Translations under genes and position numbers: made by a program
Source: UBA3478 sp036782715
GTDB taxonomy: Bacteria > Bacteroidota > Bacteroidia > Flavobacteriales > Flavobacteriaceae
Length of the DNA: 36,226 bases
Direction: 5' to 3'
Assembly: GCA_036782715.1 (NCBI GenBank)
Contig: DAIPYN010000015.1
Span: forward strand, 1 to 36,226
The notes under the pieces: model-generated
Database searches by the model: none
Seen by the model: only the letters and a program-made list of their open reading frames with translations
Told to the model about the DNA's origin: nothing
Shown here: positions 7,985-16,777 of the stretch, piece after piece
How the letters are laid out: each line of letters begins with the position of its first letter
How positions within the stretch are numbered: the first letter of the stretch is position 1

Positions 7985-8150
7985 TTACCCGCATTGTTTA
8001 TTTTTTGACAAACTCAACGAAGATTAATTTCGAAAGAGTGATGACCTATTGCACGATCGTGCTCGCGAGTCCGAGATTTTCAAGTAGTAGGATAGCTCTA
8101 AACTTGTACTTAAAGGAGTTTGTACAAAACCTTCAATGCGGGTTTTTTAT
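7985..8150 (+). ncRNA. ssrS: 6S RNA (6S-Flavo type)
   Basis: The 199-base gap between zapA and rny has the hallmark 6S layout. A perfect 10-bp closing stem pairs 7987-7996 with 8134-8143. A second stem pairs 8008-8015 with 8116-8123 and continues as 8003-8007 with 8125-8129 around one bulged A. An open central bubble of about 20 and 15 bases follows, with a small CGAA/TTCG hairpin in its 5' side (8018-8031). The apical arm lies at about 8035-8100. A run of T from 8143 to 8148 directly after the closing stem would end transcription. 6S RNA mimics an open promoter and sequesters RNA polymerase in stationary phase. No clear promoter is seen just upstream, so it may be processed from the zapA transcript. 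The ends are approximate. Confidence 0.78.
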
Positions 8151-8167
8151 TAATATAAATTAAGACC

Positions 8168-9739
8168 ATGGATTCAATGATAAATGTGATAATTGGTGCG
8201 GTAGTTGGCTTATTAGCTAGCTATTCGATCATCATATTACTTCAAAAACGCAAAGGAGCAGCAGCCCTAGTTAGTGCCCAGAAAGAGGCTAAATCAATTT
8301 TAAAGGAGGCTGAAAAGGATGCTCAACAAATTAAAAAGGATAAGATTTTTCAAGCCAAGGAGAAATTCTTAGAATTAAAAGCAGAACATGAAAAAGTCAT
8401 TTTAGCTAAGGACAAGAAAATGGCCGAGGCTGAAAAGCGCATTCGTGATAAGGAATCACAAGTAAGCTCTGAGCTAAAGAAAAACAAAGTGCTTAACGAG
8501 CAGTTGGAGAAAGAATTAAAGGAGATCGAAGGTCGAGTAGAGCGAATGGATCGAAAAGAACAAGAGATCGAAAAGATGCACCAAAACCAGGTGAAGCAAC
8601 TCGAGGTGATCTCGGGACTATCTGCAGATGACGCTAAAGCCGAATTGGTAAACTCATTGAAGGATCAAGCGAAGACCGACGCCATGGCATTCATACAAAA
8701 TGCTGTTGAAGAGGCCAAGATGAGTGCTCAACAAGAGGCACGAAAAGTTGTTATTAAGACGATTCAGCGAATTGGAACCGAAGAAGCCGTTGAAAATTGT
8801 GTTTCTGTGTTTAATCTTGAATCAGATGACGTGAAAGGTAGAATTATTGGTAGAGAGGGTAGAAATATCCGTGCTATTGAGGCGGCTACTGGAGTTGAGA
8901 TCATTGTCGATGATACTCCTGAAGCAATTATTCTTTCATGTTTCGATAGTGTACGTCGAGAGGTTGCCCGGTTGTCGCTGCACCGTTTGGTAACCGATGG
9001 CCGAATTCACCCGGCACGTATTGAAGAGGTTGTGAAGAAAACAGAATCTCAGATTAATGAAGAGATTGTTGAAATTGGTAAACGTACCGTAATCGACTTA
9101 GGTATTCATGGCCTACATCCAGAACTCATCAAGGCAGTCGGAAGAATGAAGTATCGTTCTTCATACGGCCAAAATCTATTACAACACTCTAGAGAAGTTG
9201 CCAAACTTTGTGGCGTAATGGCGGCTGAACTGGGACTAAACCCGAAATTGGCCAAGCGTGCTGGTCTTCTTCATGATATAGGAAAGGTTCCAATGGCTGA
9301 GGTTGATATCGAAACGCCACACGCGATTTTGGGTATGCAATGGGCTGAAAAGTACGGTGAGCATAAAGAAGTTTGTAATGCCATTGGTGCCCACCACGAT
9401 GAGATTGAAATGACGAGTTTACTATCACCGATCATTCAAGTTTGTGATGCTATTTCTGGTGCAAGACCGGGTGCAAGAAGACAAGTCTTAGACAGTTACA
9501 TTCAACGATTAAAAGATCTCGAAGACACTGCGTTAGGATTTAAAGGTGTTGAAAAGGCTTATGCCATTCAAGCGGGTAGAGAGTTACGCGTGATTGTAGG
9601 TAGTGAGAAAGTGAGCGATGATAAAGCGGCTGAACTTTCTTTTGAGCTTTCTCAAAAAATTCAAACCGAAATGACGTATCCAGGTCAAGTAAAGGTTACT
9701 GTTATACGTGAAACTCGATCTGTAAATATTGCGAAGTAG
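8168..9739 (+). CDS. rny: Ribonuclease Y
   Basis: RNase Y is a membrane-tethered endoribonuclease that starts mRNA decay. The 523-residue protein has an N-terminal membrane helix (about residues 4-25), a long charged coiled coil to about residue 180, a KH domain with GRIIGREGRNIRAIEAATG (about 225-243), and an HD domain with LLHDIGKV and AHHDE. These are all expected parts, and the length matches the family. The ATG lies 18 bases after the 6S RNA's T-run. The gene is ended by the hairpin at 9757-9790. Together with the NrnA-like nuclease at 28577-29614 it supplies steps of RNA turnover. Confidence 0.95.
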   Translation: MDSMINVIIGAVVGLLASYSIIILLQKRKGAAALVSAQKEAKSILKEAEKDAQQIKKDKIFQAKEKFLELKAEHEKVILAKDKKMAEAEKRIRDKESQVSSELKKNKVLNEQLEKELKEIEGRVERMDRKEQEIEKMHQNQVKQLEVISGLSADDAKAELVNSLKDQAKTDAMAFIQNAVEEAKMSAQQEARKVVIKTIQRIGTEEAVENCVSVFNLESDDVKGRIIGREGRNIRAIEAATGVEIIVDDTPEAIILSCFDSVRREVARLSLHRLVTDGRIHPARIEEVVKKTESQINEEIVEIGKRTVIDLGIHGLHPELIKAVGRMKYRSSYGQNLLQHSREVAKLCGVMAAELGLNPKLAKRAGLLHDIGKVPMAEVDIETPHAILGMQWAEKYGEHKEVCNAIGAHHDEIEMTSLLSPIIQVCDAISGARPGARRQVLDSYIQRLKDLEDTALGFKGVEKAYAIQAGRELRVIVGSEKVSDDKAAELSFELSQKIQTEMTYPGQVKVTVIRETRSVNIAK

Positions 9740-9756
9740 AACGGTTAGATATGTGT

Positions 9757-9790
9757 TAAAAAAAGGGCTCCATTTGGAGCCCTTTTTTGT
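9757..9790. terminator. Bidirectional rho-independent terminator
   Basis: A perfect 7-bp hairpin, GGGCTCC at 9765-9771 and GGAGCCC at 9776-9782 with loop ATTT, is flanked by a run of A before it and a run of T after it. It therefore ends both rny on the plus strand and the convergent DUF349 gene on the minus strand. Confidence 0.88.
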
Positions 9791-9796
9791 TTGAAA

Positions 9797-11389
9797 TTAA
9801 TCCTCAGATTTCTCTTCTTCGGCTTCTATTGATTCTTCGGCCGCTGCAGCCTCCTCTTGTTCTTTTTGAAGCTTATTTCGTTCTACATTGAGTTTCTTAA
9901 GCTGTTCTTGCAGTTTATCAAGTTCTAACTTCTTCTTATCTATATTCTTTAGAACAGAGGCAATAAGGGGGTTGCTTGTATCATCGCTATTGAAGAACTC
10001 GAGGTTATTTTCAAGCTGACGAATTTCGGCCATAACCTCCTCCATTTGTTTTTTCAAATGAGAGCGTTCATTAAATACCTTATCTAATGGGCTTTGCTTT
10101 TGTTTAGATACTTTAGCGTTGCCATGTAATCGGTCAAAATAATAATTACAGGTTGCTTTAAAAGTTTTCCAGAGTGGATCCCCAATCTTTCGAGGAACGG
10201 GTCCTATCGCTTTCCAGTCTTTTTGTAAGGCTATGAATAACGGGGTTGTTTCATCGAAGTTATCTGAATCTTTTAGTGATTCTGCCTTTGCGATGAGTTC
10301 CTTCTTCTGAGTAATTCGACTTTTTTGTTCTTTTTTCTGGTTTTTATAGAAATCGTTTTTTGCCTTCGAAAATTGTCCAAATTGTTTCTTTAATTCGGCT
10401 ATCAATGATTTCTGAAGCGAATAGGGAACCCCTTCGATTTGGTAAAACGATTCTCTGATAGCAACTAGTTTTTTAAATTGAGCTTGTATGCCTTGGTGTG
10501 AATTAGCAATGGTGGCTGCTTCACGTTTAAAATCCTCTAAGAGTTCTTTTTTTTGGGTGAGGCGCGTTTGTATTTCTTCGTCTCTCTTTTTTTGAAACTC
10601 TTGTCTTTTATCGTGCATCACCTTGGTTGCGTTGCTAAAACGTTCCCATATGCCTGCACGATGTTCCTTGCTTACAGGACCTAGTTCTTCTTTCCAAATA
10701 CGATGAAGTTGTTGTAGCTCATTGTAAGCCTGTTGAAAATCATCTTCGTTGATTAAGGCTTCTGCTCGTTCTACGATTTTAATCTTTTCATCGTAATTAT
10801 GTTTGAAATCTTTGTCTCGAAGCTCACGATTCAAGTCTAGAAAATCGTAGAAACGTTCTACATGATGGTGGTAGTTTGCCCAGAGATTATCGTTTTCTGT
10901 TTTTGGAACAGGGCCGGTTTCTCTCCATTTCGTTTGCAAATCTCTAAATTGAGAAAAGGTTGTATTGATATTTTCTTCAGTAGAAATTAAAGATTTGATT
11001 TCTTCTATAATTTCTTGCTTCGTTTGAAGGTTCTGTTGAATTTGTCTTTCAAAGTTGATTCGAAACGCCTCTTTCTTCTGTCTGTATTCGCGATAAAGTT
11101 CTTGAAAGTCTTTGGCGCTTTTTGATTGAAAGTGAAAATCGATTTCGTTTCCGTCATTTGCCAAGAAAGCTTCTTTTTCCTTTTCCTTTAACTCCTTAAG
11201 TTTAGTATCGAATACACGTTTAATTTGAGAAACGTGCTTTCCGATCTTCTCAACAGGAGCGTTTATTAACAAACGCTGCAATTCTCCAACTAGATTATCT
11301 GGTTCTAGGTGGTTGTAGCTATCTGGTTTAAGTTCAATTAACTCAAATGCTAAGGTTGATTTCTCTGCAGACTGATCCTGATTTTCCAT
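9797..11389 (-). CDS. DUF349 domain protein (coiled-coil, repeated)
   Basis: This 530-residue acidic, glutamine- and lysine-rich protein is built of about four or five repeats of the DUF349 module. Each repeat has a helical stretch, then W-K-x-x-GPV and a following helix with W..F/Y....F/Y (for example WRETGPVPKTENDNLWANYH, WKEELGPVSKEHRAGIWERF and WKAIGPVPRKIGDPLWKTF). The C-terminal 90 residues are a coiled coil with an acidic tail. No enzyme motif is present. Family function is not established. The start at 11387-11389 is supported by the promoter at 11414-11443; nine codons upstream in frame would lie at the transcription start. It has its own promoter, separate from aroE. Confidence 0.85.
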   Translation of the reverse strand: MENQDQSAEKSTLAFELIELKPDSYNHLEPDNLVGELQRLLINAPVEKIGKHVSQIKRVFDTKLKELKEKEKEAFLANDGNEIDFHFQSKSAKDFQELYREYRQKKEAFRINFERQIQQNLQTKQEIIEEIKSLISTEENINTTFSQFRDLQTKWRETGPVPKTENDNLWANYHHHVERFYDFLDLNRELRDKDFKHNYDEKIKIVERAEALINEDDFQQAYNELQQLHRIWKEELGPVSKEHRAGIWERFSNATKVMHDKRQEFQKKRDEEIQTRLTQKKELLEDFKREAATIANSHQGIQAQFKKLVAIRESFYQIEGVPYSLQKSLIAELKKQFGQFSKAKNDFYKNQKKEQKSRITQKKELIAKAESLKDSDNFDETTPLFIALQKDWKAIGPVPRKIGDPLWKTFKATCNYYFDRLHGNAKVSKQKQSPLDKVFNERSHLKKQMEEVMAEIRQLENNLEFFNSDDTSNPLIASVLKNIDKKKLELDKLQEQLKKLNVERNKLQKEQEEAAAAEESIEAEEEKSED

Positions 11390-11413
11390 ACCCGTTTCTC
11401 TTAGGTTCTTAAG

Positions 11414-11443
11414 CAAAGTTAAACAAATGCTTATGCACTCAAA
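11414..11443 (-). promoter_or_regulatory. Promoter for the DUF349 gene
   Basis: On the minus strand TTTG (11440-11443) is followed after 18 bases by TAACTTTG (11414-11421), a good -33/-7 pair. Transcription would start near 11410, about 20 bases before the ATG at 11389. The -33 box overlaps the last codons of aroE. Confidence 0.6.
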
Positions 11444-12188
11444 GGGAATTCCATATTTCCCATGATTTTTCGGCTTGCCATTTGAGCATCATTGATCCAT
11501 TACAAATTCTACTATCTCGAGCTTCACCTTCTTTGAGGAAAGCCGTTTTTTCTGGTCGATAAACAAGATCAAAGAGATAGTGCTCAGAATTGAGGTAATG
11601 GTATGGGATATTTGGCTTCTGATCTACCTTTGGATGGGTTCCAAGAGGAGTACAGTTGATAATGATTTGGTGGCCTTCAATGAGTACCTTATCCAATTCA
11701 TCATAGGTAAAATCAATTCCATCGTTCGATTGTCTTCCTATTTTGGTAACCCTGATTTCCATCGATTCTAACGCGTAAATCACTGCTTTTGCAGCGCCTC
11801 CATTGGCTCCCAGAACTATTGCATTTTGATCTTCTGATCGAAGTAGGGGTTTGAATGAGGTTGAGAAACCATAGGCGTCTGTATTGTATCCTACTCGCTT
11901 ATTATTTTCAATATGGATACAATTTACAGCCCCGATTTTAGTTGCTTCAGGACTTAATAAATCGAGATGTGCGATAATCTCTTGCTTATAGGGTATGGTG
12001 ACATTACATCCCTTGAGATTCTTGGTTTCCCAAACTTTTTCTAGGTCTTCAAGACTTTGAAGATCAAAGTTTTGATAGTGATGGGGGAGATTTAAATGCT
12101 CAAACTTTTCTTTAAAAAAAGCTCTAGAAAAGGAGTACTCAATATTTCTCCCGATAAGTCCAAAATTAAGTGCTTCTGTACCTTCCAT
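11439..12188 (-). CDS. aroE: Shikimate dehydrogenase
   Basis: AroE reduces 3-dehydroshikimate to shikimate with NADPH in aromatic amino acid synthesis. The 249-residue protein has the N-terminal FGLIGRNIEYSFSR substrate region, the lysine in NVTIPYKQEI, NTDAYGF with the catalytic aspartate, a Rossmann loop GANGGAAKAV, INCTPLGTHP and a C-terminal NGSMMLKWQAEKSW. I chose the ATG at 12186-12188 (MEGTEALNFGLIG) because relatives start close to FGLIG; an ATG at 12209 is possible. The start lies 23 bases inside the upstream DUF368 gene, so it is translated from the same mRNA. Confidence 0.92.
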   Translation of the reverse strand: MEGTEALNFGLIGRNIEYSFSRAFFKEKFEHLNLPHHYQNFDLQSLEDLEKVWETKNLKGCNVTIPYKQEIIAHLDLLSPEATKIGAVNCIHIENNKRVGYNTDAYGFSTSFKPLLRSEDQNAIVLGANGGAAKAVIYALESMEIRVTKIGRQSNDGIDFTYDELDKVLIEGHQIIINCTPLGTHPKVDQKPNIPYHYLNSEHYLFDLVYRPEKTAFLKEGEARDSRICNGSMMLKWQAEKSWEIWNSL

Positions 12189-13179
12189 AATATTCGATGG
12201 AATATACAATAAGAAATCCGGTCACCATAAATACCATAGCAAGTATTGATTCTGAAGTTGACCAGTCAGGCCAATATCTAGAATAATTACTCACAATTTT
12301 TTGACCATTGCTATCTAGGAGATACGGTCCAGTTTCAGAAAGTTTATATATCGCCTTCTTCCATGGCCAAACTACGGGTATTGAACCAATAATAAAGCCT
12401 AGAATAATTGAGGTGGTTAATTTGCGAAACTTCCTTAAAACATAAACGAGCAAATGAGAAAGAGACACTAGGCCGGTAATGGAACCAAGTGTAAATACGG
12501 CTAACACTTTGAGAAGTCGAATGTTTGCAGGTTCTTGAAGCAATTGAAAATCTCCTTGGATTAGATAACCAAAACTTAGATAAAGCGCATTCACTGAATC
12601 CACCAATAATAATACGTAGTTTCCTAGTAGAATGAGAAGAAATGATCCCGAAAGCCCGGGTAGAGTCATGCCAGTGACACTAATCATACCACATAGGAAA
12701 ACATAAAGCAAATGGTCATTGGGTGCGATTGGAGGGATAAAGGCTAGCATAACACCAACGACTCCACCTGAGCCTATTCCCCAAAGAATTTCTGTTGACC
12801 AATGAGTGAACTGTTTTGCAATAAAATGTACAGACCCTAAAATCATTCCGAAAAAACAAGACCAAACCCGTATTTCGTAATGAGTAATCAAGTAATCTAG
12901 TACCTGTGCAATACTGAAATAACTGATTAACATCCCCAGTATCAATAAACTGAGGAACGCACCATTAACGTGTTGAAAGAAATTTTTGAAGTCTCCTTTA
13001 AACACTAGGGAAGCCGCCTTCCCATTAAATTGTTGCAGGGAATAGATAAATTCTTCGTAAAACCCACCTACATAAGCAATAATTCCTCCTGAAACACCGG
13101 GTACTTTGTTCGCTGCACCCATTAGCATTCCTTTGAAGACCAGTGCGATAAGATCAAATAAGGAACGTTGTTTCTTCAA
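12166..13179 (-). CDS. DUF368 membrane protein (PopT-like polyprenyl-phosphate transporter), copy 1
   Basis: The 337-residue protein has about eight to nine membrane segments. Near the N-terminus is KGMLMGAANKVPGVSGGIIAYVGGFYEEF and in the middle LPGLSGSFLLILLGNYV, an inverted-repeat pair of PG(V/L)SG(G/S) loops typical of DUF368. DUF368 proteins were shown to flip undecaprenyl phosphate back across the membrane (PopT). This is family knowledge applied here, not proven for this protein. It is 44 residues longer than its neighbour, with extra residues before the last segment. It follows copy 2 by 19 bases and overlaps aroE. Confidence 0.88.
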   Translation of the reverse strand: MKKQRSLFDLIALVFKGMLMGAANKVPGVSGGIIAYVGGFYEEFIYSLQQFNGKAASLVFKGDFKNFFQHVNGAFLSLLILGMLISYFSIAQVLDYLITHYEIRVWSCFFGMILGSVHFIAKQFTHWSTEILWGIGSGGVVGVMLAFIPPIAPNDHLLYVFLCGMISVTGMTLPGLSGSFLLILLGNYVLLLVDSVNALYLSFGYLIQGDFQLLQEPANIRLLKVLAVFTLGSITGLVSLSHLLVYVLRKFRKLTTSIILGFIIGSIPVVWPWKKAIYKLSETGPYLLDSNGQKIVSNYSRYWPDWSTSESILAMVFMVTGFLIVYSIEYYGRYRST

Positions 13180-13198
13180 AACAGTATTGTTTTACAAT

Positions 13199-14080
13199 CT
13201 AGTTTGTGTTCCCCAACTTTGAAACTTTTTCTAATCCTATGATCAAGAATAGACCTAATAGCGACAGTAATAGGGCTATTAGTAGTTGATCACTTTCTAA
13301 ACCCAAACTGGGTAGGTATAAACTGCCACTGACAACATCTTTCCATGGCCATACCGCAGGGATAGACCCTGCTATAAAACCTGTCATTATTGCTAGTGTT
13401 GTGTTAGGGTACCTATGAAAGAACCATTTTAGAATTCTGGCGAATGAAAGTAATCCGATAATTGCTCCTACTCCAACCACAGCAATAGTCTTAAGATCTC
13501 TTTGATGAACGGCTTGAAGAATAGGTTCATAACTTCCTAATATCACTAGTATGAATGATCCAGAAATACCGGGTAAAATCATCGCGCAAATGGCAAGTGC
13601 ACCTGAAAGAAAGAGGTAGGGAAGTGTTGAAATATCTTCTCCTACAGGTAAAAATCCAACACCTGCAGCTAGTAACATACCTATTATACCGGCAATAAAG
13701 ACTAAACTTCGTTCACCCTCTATCTGCTTGGCCATGAGTAGAATACTGCCTAAGATCAGCCCAAGAAAGAAGCTCCAGATCAAAATAGGATGAAATTCTA
13801 ATAGGTAGCTAATTCCCTTTGCTAAGGTTAAAACACTTGCGAAAATCCCTGCAAATAGGGTAACTAGAAATTTGAGATGAATTTTTTCGGCAACAAAGGC
13901 GAATCCCTTATTGGATAGCTCGCTAAGGAGGCTAGGTTTAATATTGCTAATGGCGTCTAGAAGTTTCTCATAGATGCCACTGATAAGAGCTATTGTTCCA
14001 CCGGATACTCCAGGTACAACATCGGCAGCACCCATAGCCATACCTTTCAAAAAGATTGCAAGTGATTTTTTTAAATTCAT
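13199..14080 (-). CDS. DUF368 membrane protein (PopT-like polyprenyl-phosphate transporter), copy 2
   Basis: This 293-residue paralogue is closer to the typical DUF368 length. Its N-terminus has KGMAMGAADVVPGVSGGTIALISG and the second loop is LPGISGSFILVILGSYEP, both matching the family more exactly than copy 1. About eight membrane segments are visible, and the WPWK segment (AVWPWKDV) is shared with copy 1 (VVWPWKKA). It is read first in the run TPR (28 bases upstream), copy 2, copy 1, aroE. The likely role is recycling of undecaprenyl phosphate for peptidoglycan, O-antigen and other envelope polymers. Confidence 0.9.
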   Translation of the reverse strand: MNLKKSLAIFLKGMAMGAADVVPGVSGGTIALISGIYEKLLDAISNIKPSLLSELSNKGFAFVAEKIHLKFLVTLFAGIFASVLTLAKGISYLLEFHPILIWSFFLGLILGSILLMAKQIEGERSLVFIAGIIGMLLAAGVGFLPVGEDISTLPYLFLSGALAICAMILPGISGSFILVILGSYEPILQAVHQRDLKTIAVVGVGAIIGLLSFARILKWFFHRYPNTTLAIMTGFIAGSIPAVWPWKDVVSGSLYLPSLGLESDQLLIALLLSLLGLFLIIGLEKVSKLGNTN

Positions 14081-14108
14081 AAGCGTATGCTTTGTGAACT
14101 GAGGAGTT

Positions 14109-15509
14109 TTAAGCAGAGCCAGAGGGCTTTTTCTTTTCTAAATAGGACTTCAGCCAGTCAAGTTCACTCATTTCTTCAAAGTAGAAATAAAAATAATCGG
14201 CAGCGGATGAGTCTAAGCGCATCGCTTGACAAAGTGTATTTTGTGCTTCATCTCTTTCATCTAAAAGTGCATGAATACCTGACTTAATAAATAGAAGTGC
14301 TGCTTCTCCAGGATGATGTTCTAAGGCCTCTAAAAGACATTCAATGGCTCTTGAATAATCTTTTTGTTCGAGTTGAATACTGATCCATTTAAGGTAACTG
14401 TTGAATTCGAAGTTGCCTAATTCGATGCTCTGTTCAAAAGCATAATCAGCTTTCTCGATTTCTCCTAAACTGTGGTAAATATGTGCTGCTCTTCTCCAAT
14501 AAAGGGCATTTTCGCCATCGATATTAAGCGCTTTGTTGATATGTTCTTGCGCCTTTAGAAGGTCTCCACTAACAAAATAGTATTTAGTGAGGGCAAGCCA
14601 GCCTTTATCCAATAATGGATCTAAATGTACTGTTTTATAAAAGTATTGTTCTGCCAGTGAGTGATTGCCTAATTTTTGATGACAATATCCGATTCTTAAA
14701 TAGGCTTGAGGAGTAGGAGCATCCCATTCGAAACAGAACTCATAATTTTCAATGGCCTCATTGTATCTACCAAGCTTTTCAAGAATATAACCCTTTTCGT
14801 AATAAGCCCCACTAAATCGATCATCAGATATAATGGCGAAGTCAAAAGCGGCTAGAGCTTCTTGAAATTTCTCTAATGCGACATACATCTTGCCTAATTG
14901 ATGCCAAGCAACCTCGCTGTAAGGATTTTGCTCTAAATAAGTATTCAAGTAACTAATAGCCTCCTCGTAACCCTCGGTAAATTCATAACAGTAAACGAGA
15001 TTGTACATCGAGGCGTAATCGGTTGAATCCAAAGCTAAGCAGGTAGCAAAGTGAGGAATGGCTTCTTCAAAAGCGTCTAAGTATAGATATTCTAGACCTA
15101 ATAAAGAATGCACATCAAATGACTCTGGACAGAACTCGAGAGCCTTGTTTAGAATGTCTATGGCGCCTTTATGATCGTCGCTTTTCGATAAGATGTTGGC
15201 TTTTTGAATGAATAATTCTTCATTCATAGGATCGAAGATTTCTATTTCTTCGATGAGTATTCTTGCTTGATCTAATTTATCCTCGGAGACTAGAATCTCT
15301 ATTTCTAAAAATTTTAGTTCAATTGCCTGTGGGTGCTGCGCTTTTCCCATTTCTAAAGCACGCTTTGCCAGGAGGGTCTTGCCTTCGCCTAAATAGTGAT
15401 GGATGATTTCTTCAAAGTCTTCAGAATCAAAGAAATAAACGTCATCCGTTTGAAGCATAGATTCGAACTTTCGTATGGCTTGTTCAGGATGTTCGTTAGG
15501 GTTGCCCAT
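14109..15509 (-). CDS. Tetratricopeptide-repeat protein
   Basis: This 466-residue protein has no signal peptide or membrane segment and is mostly TPR units (roughly nine to eleven) from about residue 40 to 445. Examples are the stretch from about residue 115 containing GAIDILNKALEFCPES, AYEEKGYILEKLGRYNEAI-type repeats, and ALYWRRAAHIYHSLGEIEKA. TPR units bind partner proteins; no partner is evident. It heads the TPR-DUF368-DUF368-aroE unit, an arrangement I recall from other flavobacteria. The ATG at 15507-15509 is preferred; a TAAATTTA at 15528-15535 may be its -7 element. Confidence 0.88.
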   Translation of the reverse strand: MGNPNEHPEQAIRKFESMLQTDDVYFFDSEDFEEIIHHYLGEGKTLLAKRALEMGKAQHPQAIELKFLEIEILVSEDKLDQARILIEEIEIFDPMNEELFIQKANILSKSDDHKGAIDILNKALEFCPESFDVHSLLGLEYLYLDAFEEAIPHFATCLALDSTDYASMYNLVYCYEFTEGYEEAISYLNTYLEQNPYSEVAWHQLGKMYVALEKFQEALAAFDFAIISDDRFSGAYYEKGYILEKLGRYNEAIENYEFCFEWDAPTPQAYLRIGYCHQKLGNHSLAEQYFYKTVHLDPLLDKGWLALTKYYFVSGDLLKAQEHINKALNIDGENALYWRRAAHIYHSLGEIEKADYAFEQSIELGNFEFNSYLKWISIQLEQKDYSRAIECLLEALEHHPGEAALLFIKSGIHALLDERDEAQNTLCQAMRLDSSAADYFYFYFEEMSELDWLKSYLEKKKPSGSA

Positions 15510-15527
15510 AATAGCTTATTAGTATTT

Positions 15528-15535
15528 TAAATTTA
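15528..15535 (-). promoter_or_regulatory. Possible -7 element for the TPR-DUF368-aroE unit
   Basis: TAAATTTA differs from TAnnTTTG only in the last base. It would place the start near 15524 and the ATG about 15 bases on. No -33 box at the right spacing is convincing (CAGAAAA at 15559 is 23 bases away), and this palindromic AT-rich motif may be chance. Confidence 0.25.
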
Positions 15536-15589
15536 CCTATACCACATGGGGGCGGGGTCAGAAAACCGATTGAATTATCAACACTTTAG

Positions 15590-16777
15590 TTAACAAGAGT
15601 AGCGATCAAGTACTGATAAGATGATAGCACAACCTTTTTTTAATTCTTTCGCTGATATACTCAATGGTGGGGTGATACGAACCGCTCTTTTCTCGTATAA
15701 GAGCCAAAAGAGAATGACTCCTTCCTTCATTCCCTCAATGACTAAGTGATTGGCGATTTCAGGATCTTTGAGAATCAGGGCTAGCATAAGACCTTTACCG
15801 CGAATTTCTTTAATAAGCGGATGTTTTAAAGAGGCTCTAATTAGAGCTTCATGTTGAATGGCTTTGCTTTGATACTTCTTGGCTTCGATTTCTTCTAATG
15901 TAGCCAGTGCCGCAGCTGCGATTACAGGATTCCCACCGAAGGTAGTAATGTGGCCTAGGCGTGGCTTATAGCCAAGTAAGCTCATATTCTCCTTGCTACT
16001 AACGAATGCCCCTATGGGCAGACCACCAGCCATTCCTTTCCCAATCACTAAGATGTCGGGGGTGATTCCATAGTGGCGATAAGCGAAAAGTTCTCCTGTA
16101 CGGCCAAAACCTGGTTGAATTTCATCAAGAATCAAAAGGGCTCCCACCTCTTCACAGCGAGCTTTGACCTTTTTTAAGTATCCATTTATCGGTTCAATAA
16201 AACCAGCTCCACCTTGAATAGTTTCTAGAATTACAGCAGCCGTTTCAGAAGTGATGTGTTCTAATTCTCTATCCTCATTGAAAGTAATATGACTTATACC
16301 GGGTAATAGAGGTCTAAATGGGTTAATACGTTCCTTGTAATCCATCAAGCTAAGGCTTCCGTAGGTATTACCATGATAAGCTTGCTTAGCGGCGATAATT
16401 TGCGATCTCCCAGTCACCGCTTTAGCGAGTTTCAGGGCACCTTCCACGGCTTCTGTTCCTGAATTTACTAGATATACATTCGATAATATAGGTTCTAAAG
16501 AATCGGTTAATTTCTTCGCGTAACTTAGAACGACTTCTTGAATAAATTCTCCGTAGACCATCACGTGACTATGCTTTCGCATTTGTCGATTAACGGCTCT
16601 TCGAACTCTCGAATTAGCATGACCTACACTTACAGCAGACACGCCCGCTACTAAATCTAAGTAGCGTTTCCCATTAATATCGTAGAGATAACTACCTCGG
16701 GCCTTTTTAATTTCTAATCCAAGCGGGTGTTCGGTTGTGGGAGCTAGTAAAGATTTAAACTGTTCTAAACGACTCAT
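15590..16777 (-). CDS. Class III pyridoxal-phosphate aminotransferase (acetylornithine/ornithine type)
   Basis: The 395-residue protein is a fold-type I class III aminotransferase that moves an omega- or alpha-amino group to 2-oxoglutarate. Landmarks are YLDLVAGVSAVSVGHA, VNSGTEAVEGALKLAK for PLP-phosphate binding, AYHGNTYGS, LETIQGGAGF, the ILDEIQPGFGRTG block with the ring-binding aspartate, and VIGKGMAGGLPIGA with the PLP lysine. It is near ArgD, RocD and 4-aminobutyrate aminotransferases, and substrate cannot be read from sequence. No arginine or proline genes are adjacent. Its start overlaps the OstA stop by 4 bases (ATGA), so it is coupled to envelope genes. No aberrant residues are noted. 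Confidence 0.85.
   Translation of the reverse strand: MSRLEQFKSLLAPTTEHPLGLEIKKARGSYLYDINGKRYLDLVAGVSAVSVGHANSRVRRAVNRQMRKHSHVMVYGEFIQEVVLSYAKKLTDSLEPILSNVYLVNSGTEAVEGALKLAKAVTGRSQIIAAKQAYHGNTYGSLSLMDYKERINPFRPLLPGISHITFNEDRELEHITSETAAVILETIQGGAGFIEPINGYLKKVKARCEEVGALLILDEIQPGFGRTGELFAYRHYGITPDILVIGKGMAGGLPIGAFVSSKENMSLLGYKPRLGHITTFGGNPVIAAAALATLEEIEAKKYQSKAIQHEALIRASLKHPLIKEIRGKGLMLALILKDPEIANHLVIEGMKEGVILFWLLYEKRAVRITPPLSISAKELKKGCAIILSVLDRYSC

Noticed and set aside
9189..9428. Antisense open frame opposite the RNase Y HD domain
   Set aside because: No family motif, odd composition, lies entirely within rny, and no promoter or start context.
15541..15560. GC-rich patch (ACCACATGGGGGCGGGGTCA) between the TPR gene and the aminotransferase
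   Set aside because: No inverted repeat or T-run to make a terminator, and too short to be a foreign insert.
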